Shown here piece by piece: positions 5,777 through 7,659 of a stretch of 7,659 nt of DNA. Source of the DNA: an uncultured Ruminococcus sp. (lineage in GTDB: Bacteria > Bacillota > Clostridia > Oscillospirales > Ruminococcaceae). Numbering within the stretch: the stretch's first letter is position 1; every line of letters begins with the position of its first letter. A program made the position numbers and the translations under genes. The notes under the pieces were generated by a model. That model did no database searches. It had not been told where the DNA came from and saw only the letters and a list, made by a program, of their open reading frames with translations. The stretch is from assembly GCA_947174965.1 (NCBI GenBank), contig CAMWKY010000092.1:1-7659 (forward strand), in the 5' to 3' direction.

Positions 5777-6328
5777 CTATTTTTCGTATGTATTTATGAT
5801 TTTTTCAGCCGATTCTAGTCTTGTACAACGATTATTCATAGCCTGCTTTACTATATACTTATGTGCCTGCGGTTCAGTAAATTTCAGATACTTCATAAGA
5901 AGCGACTTTGCACGGTTTATTATGCGTATGTTTTCAATCTTGTTAAGTATATCGTCTGATTCCTTTATCTCTGAAAAACGACTGCTGTTGATGTTCTCAA
6001 TTAAAATTTCACGGGTTATCGGCTTTGAAAGCATGGTTATACCTGAATATGAAAGCATATCTGTAAGTTCAGCTGAAATATCTCCCGAACATATAAGGAT
6101 AATATCTGCATTTGTTTCCTCTGCAACCATTTCAGCAAGTTCATGTCCGAACTCATCAGAAAGAGGAGTATTTATTATAACTAAATCGGGGCAATAGTTG
6201 TTTTTGATTATACGGCGTGTTTCATTTCCACCTGTTACAACTGATGTGCTGAATCCGATATTTTTTATTGTGAGTTCAATAAGGTCTGCTGTTTCACATG
6301 GTTGTGATACAATAATAGCTTTATTCAT
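5777..6328 (-). CDS. Response regulator-like ANTAR RNA-binding antiterminator with pseudo-receiver
   Basis: The protein (183 aa) has an N-terminal receiver-like domain (about 3-115), a short linker, and a C-terminal ANTAR domain (about 125-180), as in AmiR and NasR. ANTAR proteins bind paired hexaloop hairpins in leader RNA and prevent termination. ANTAR landmarks visible are Arg139-Ala140-Lys141, Leu144-Met145, Glu152, Ala155, Ala163-Met164 and Ala174. The receiver keeps Ser81 and Lys102-Pro103, but the phospho-acceptor position after PDLVII is Asn53, not Asp, and the acidic pair near the end of the first strand is replaced by Ser8-Gln9. Phosphorylation is therefore unlikely, and control by protein contact or ligand is expected, as for AmiR. 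TAAGGAA (6334-6340) overlaps the stop codon of the upstream glutamine-synthetase-like gene, with 9 bp between frames, so the two are co-translated. A glnA-linked ANTAR antiterminator (GlnR) is known in Clostridium saccharobutylicum. RNA targets are probably upstream of the operon, outside the window. Confidence 0.93.
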   Translation of the reverse strand: MNKAIIVSQPCETADLIELTIKNIGFSTSVVTGGNETRRIIKNNYCPDLVIINTPLSDEFGHELAEMVAEETNADIILICSGDISAELTDMLSYSGITMLSKPITREILIENINSSRFSEIKESDDILNKIENIRIINRAKSLLMKYLKFTEPQAHKYIVKQAMNNRCTRLESAEKIINTYEK

Positions 6329-6337
6329 AATAATTCC

Positions 6338-7639
6338 TTAAATCAGATTGAAATAGAATTTACACTCAAATTCTTCAGTTTCTTCAGCAGTTTTGCATAA
6401 ATTTCTTGCGATGAACTGCTTGTTATAATAATCTTCAAAAATTTCTATAACTTCTTTCGGGAGATTATTTTTCACAAAATCGCTGTTCATTGCATAATCA
6501 TTGGCTTCTGTAATAGTTTCGGGTAATTTTTCAAGCTGTTCAGTGCTGTTGCAGTTGATTATTTTATCCATAAGTGAGCAGTCGCCTGATTTTATCCCCT
6601 CAATACCTGCCACAAGGATAAGTTTGAACACGATATATGGATTACAGGTTGCATCTGCTGAACGGAGTTCAATTTTTGGCGGAGTTCCGACAGTTTTCGG
6701 GATTCTTATAAGAGGTGAATCATTTCTGAATGAACAGTTTATATATTTTGGTGCATAAAATGCACTTAAACGCTCATATGAATTATATGTAGGGTTGAGA
6801 AAAATTGTGATTTCCTTAATTCTTTTAAGAATACCCGATATAAAGCATTTTCCCTCATGAGACATATTTTCAGGAGAACTGCCGAAAATATATTCTCCGT
6901 TTTTCTTGATACTCAAAGATATATTCAGCGCACTTCCATGCTCATTTGGCAGAGGTTTAGGCATGAATGACGCAAAAAGTCCGCATTGTGCCGCAACGGA
7001 TTTTACAACAGTCTTATAATGCACCATATCATCAGCGGCTGTTACAGGTTCATTTTCCTGAAACTCAATTTCATTCTGTGCAGAACCATGCTTATGACAT
7101 GAACTTTTCGGATTCAAGCCCATTTCCTCAAGTGACAGACAAATTTCACGTCTTGCATTTTCACATTTATCAAGCGGAGCAACATCAAGATAACCGCCGT
7201 TGTCATGCGGAATTTTAGTGGGATTGCCTTTTTCGTCAAGTTCAAACAGATAAAATTCGCACCGTGTACCCATTTCACATGAATAGCCATCAAGGCGCAG
7301 TTCGTTAATATAGTTAATCAGGTTGTTGCGCATATCACCTGCAAAATCTCTGCCATCGGGATATTTCAGACTACAAAAAAAGCGTACTACTCTGCCTGAT
7401 TTTGGTCGCCACGGCAGAACAGACAATGTGGAAATATCAGGAAATAACAGCAAATCGGAGTTGCTTTCACCAAACTCCGAAGCATCAAACGGTATACCAT
7501 AATTAAAAGCGTGTTCAAGTTCGTTCGGCATTACAGCGATATTTTTCAGATTTCCTGCAACATCGCAGAAAGTAAGTCTTATAAACTTGACATCATTTTC
7601 ATCAACAAATTTAAGAATCTCTTTAGGGGAAAAGCTCAT
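6338..7639 (-). CDS. Glutamine synthetase family protein (glnA-like), probable pseudoenzyme
   Basis: This 433-aa protein aligns over its whole length with type I glutamine synthetases (usually about 440-470 aa). Shared blocks are FIRLTFCDVAGNLKN (19-33), FD at 51-52, WRP (77-79), GGYLDVAPLD (148-157), ENARREI (160-166), LEEMG (170-174), FMPKPL (225-230), NPTYNSYERL (282-291), PLIRIP (309-314), KIELRSAD (322-329) and NPY (333-335). Compared with Salmonella numbering, key residues differ: Glu129 is Arg126, Glu212 is Lys183, His269 is Asn239, flap Glu327 is deleted near 292-296, and Arg339 is Asp307. Glu131, Glu220, Arg321, Arg344, Glu357 and Arg359 are kept. The loop after Asp52 is about four residues short. 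Normal glutamine synthesis is therefore doubtful; a sensing or binding role, or an altered substrate, is more likely. GGAGG (7647-7651) lies 7 nt before the ATG. It is the first gene of an operon with the ANTAR regulator; its promoter is beyond the window. Family placement is firm and function is inferred. Confidence 0.92.
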   Translation of the reverse strand: MSFSPKEILKFVDENDVKFIRLTFCDVAGNLKNIAVMPNELEHAFNYGIPFDASEFGESNSDLLLFPDISTLSVLPWRPKSGRVVRFFCSLKYPDGRDFAGDMRNNLINYINELRLDGYSCEMGTRCEFYLFELDEKGNPTKIPHDNGGYLDVAPLDKCENARREICLSLEEMGLNPKSSCHKHGSAQNEIEFQENEPVTAADDMVHYKTVVKSVAAQCGLFASFMPKPLPNEHGSALNISLSIKKNGEYIFGSSPENMSHEGKCFISGILKRIKEITIFLNPTYNSYERLSAFYAPKYINCSFRNDSPLIRIPKTVGTPPKIELRSADATCNPYIVFKLILVAGIEGIKSGDCSLMDKIINCNSTEQLEKLPETITEANDYAMNSDFVKNNLPKEVIEIFEDYYNKQFIARNLCKTAEETEEFECKFYFNLI

Positions 7640-7659
7640 GAAAAAACCTCCATGAATTG

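Noticed and set aside
5796..6197. 133-codon plus-strand frame opposite the ANTAR gene
   Set aside because: It is a shadow of a well-supported gene with clear receiver and ANTAR motifs, and it has no ribosome binding site.
7636..7653. Five-codon minus-strand frame (MEVFS) overlapping the start of the glutamine-synthetase-like gene
   Set aside because: Its codons are the ribosome binding site and start region of that gene. It has no ribosome binding site of its own visible within the window.
1..7659. tRNA, rRNA, CRISPR array, insertion sequence or phage features
   Set aside because: No cloverleaf, spaced direct repeats, transposase frame or terminal inverted repeats were seen on either strand.

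Overview
The window is AT-rich DNA from a low-GC Gram-positive bacterium, most likely a Clostridia member of the Ruminococcus/Oscillospiraceae type. The evidence is strong GGAGG-type ribosome binding sites, a spoVG gene, a YfhO-family membrane protein, and a glutamine-synthetase-family gene coupled to an ANTAR antiterminator. There are seven convincing protein genes. I see no tRNA, rRNA, CRISPR array or insertion sequence.

Layout. Positions 1-467 hold no convincing protein gene. They contain a cluster of alternating AGACA/TGTCT half-sites around a TATAAT box, then a near-perfect sigma-A promoter (164-192), then a leader of about 270 nt with several predicted hairpins running into spoVG (468-776). 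spoVG ends at a strong terminator (796-840), and tatD (860-1660) follows on the same strand. tatD abuts, with no spacer, the stop codon of a convergent two-gene unit on the minus strand: a YfhO-family membrane protein (4704-2200) followed by a Nudix ADP-ribose-pyrophosphatase-like enzyme (2197-1661), translationally coupled. A short divergent promoter region (4705-4848) separates YfhO from a plus-strand gene for a two-domain DUF11-type protein (4849-5739) that has no signal peptide or anchor. A bidirectional terminator (5741-5776) divides that gene from a second minus-strand operon: a glutamine-synthetase-like protein (7639-6338) followed at once by a receiver-ANTAR regulator (6328-5777).

Most interesting system. 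The glutamine-synthetase-like protein keeps the family's length and scaffold, but by eye alignment it has lost several active-site residues: two metal-binding Glu become Arg and Lys, the metal-binding His becomes Asn, the flap Glu is deleted, and a phosphate-binding Arg becomes Asp. Its partner has an ANTAR RNA-binding domain, but its receiver lacks the phospho-acceptor Asp (Asn instead) and the acidic pocket. The pair therefore looks like a pseudoenzyme sensor with a phosphorylation-independent antiterminator, comparable in logic to AmiC/AmiR and to feedback-inhibited glutamine synthetase controlling GlnR/TnrA in Bacillus. This is inference from residues and gene order. A second candidate of interest is the DUF11 gene, whose upstream region matches a mother-cell (sigma-K-like) sporulation promoter and which could encode a spore-surface protein.
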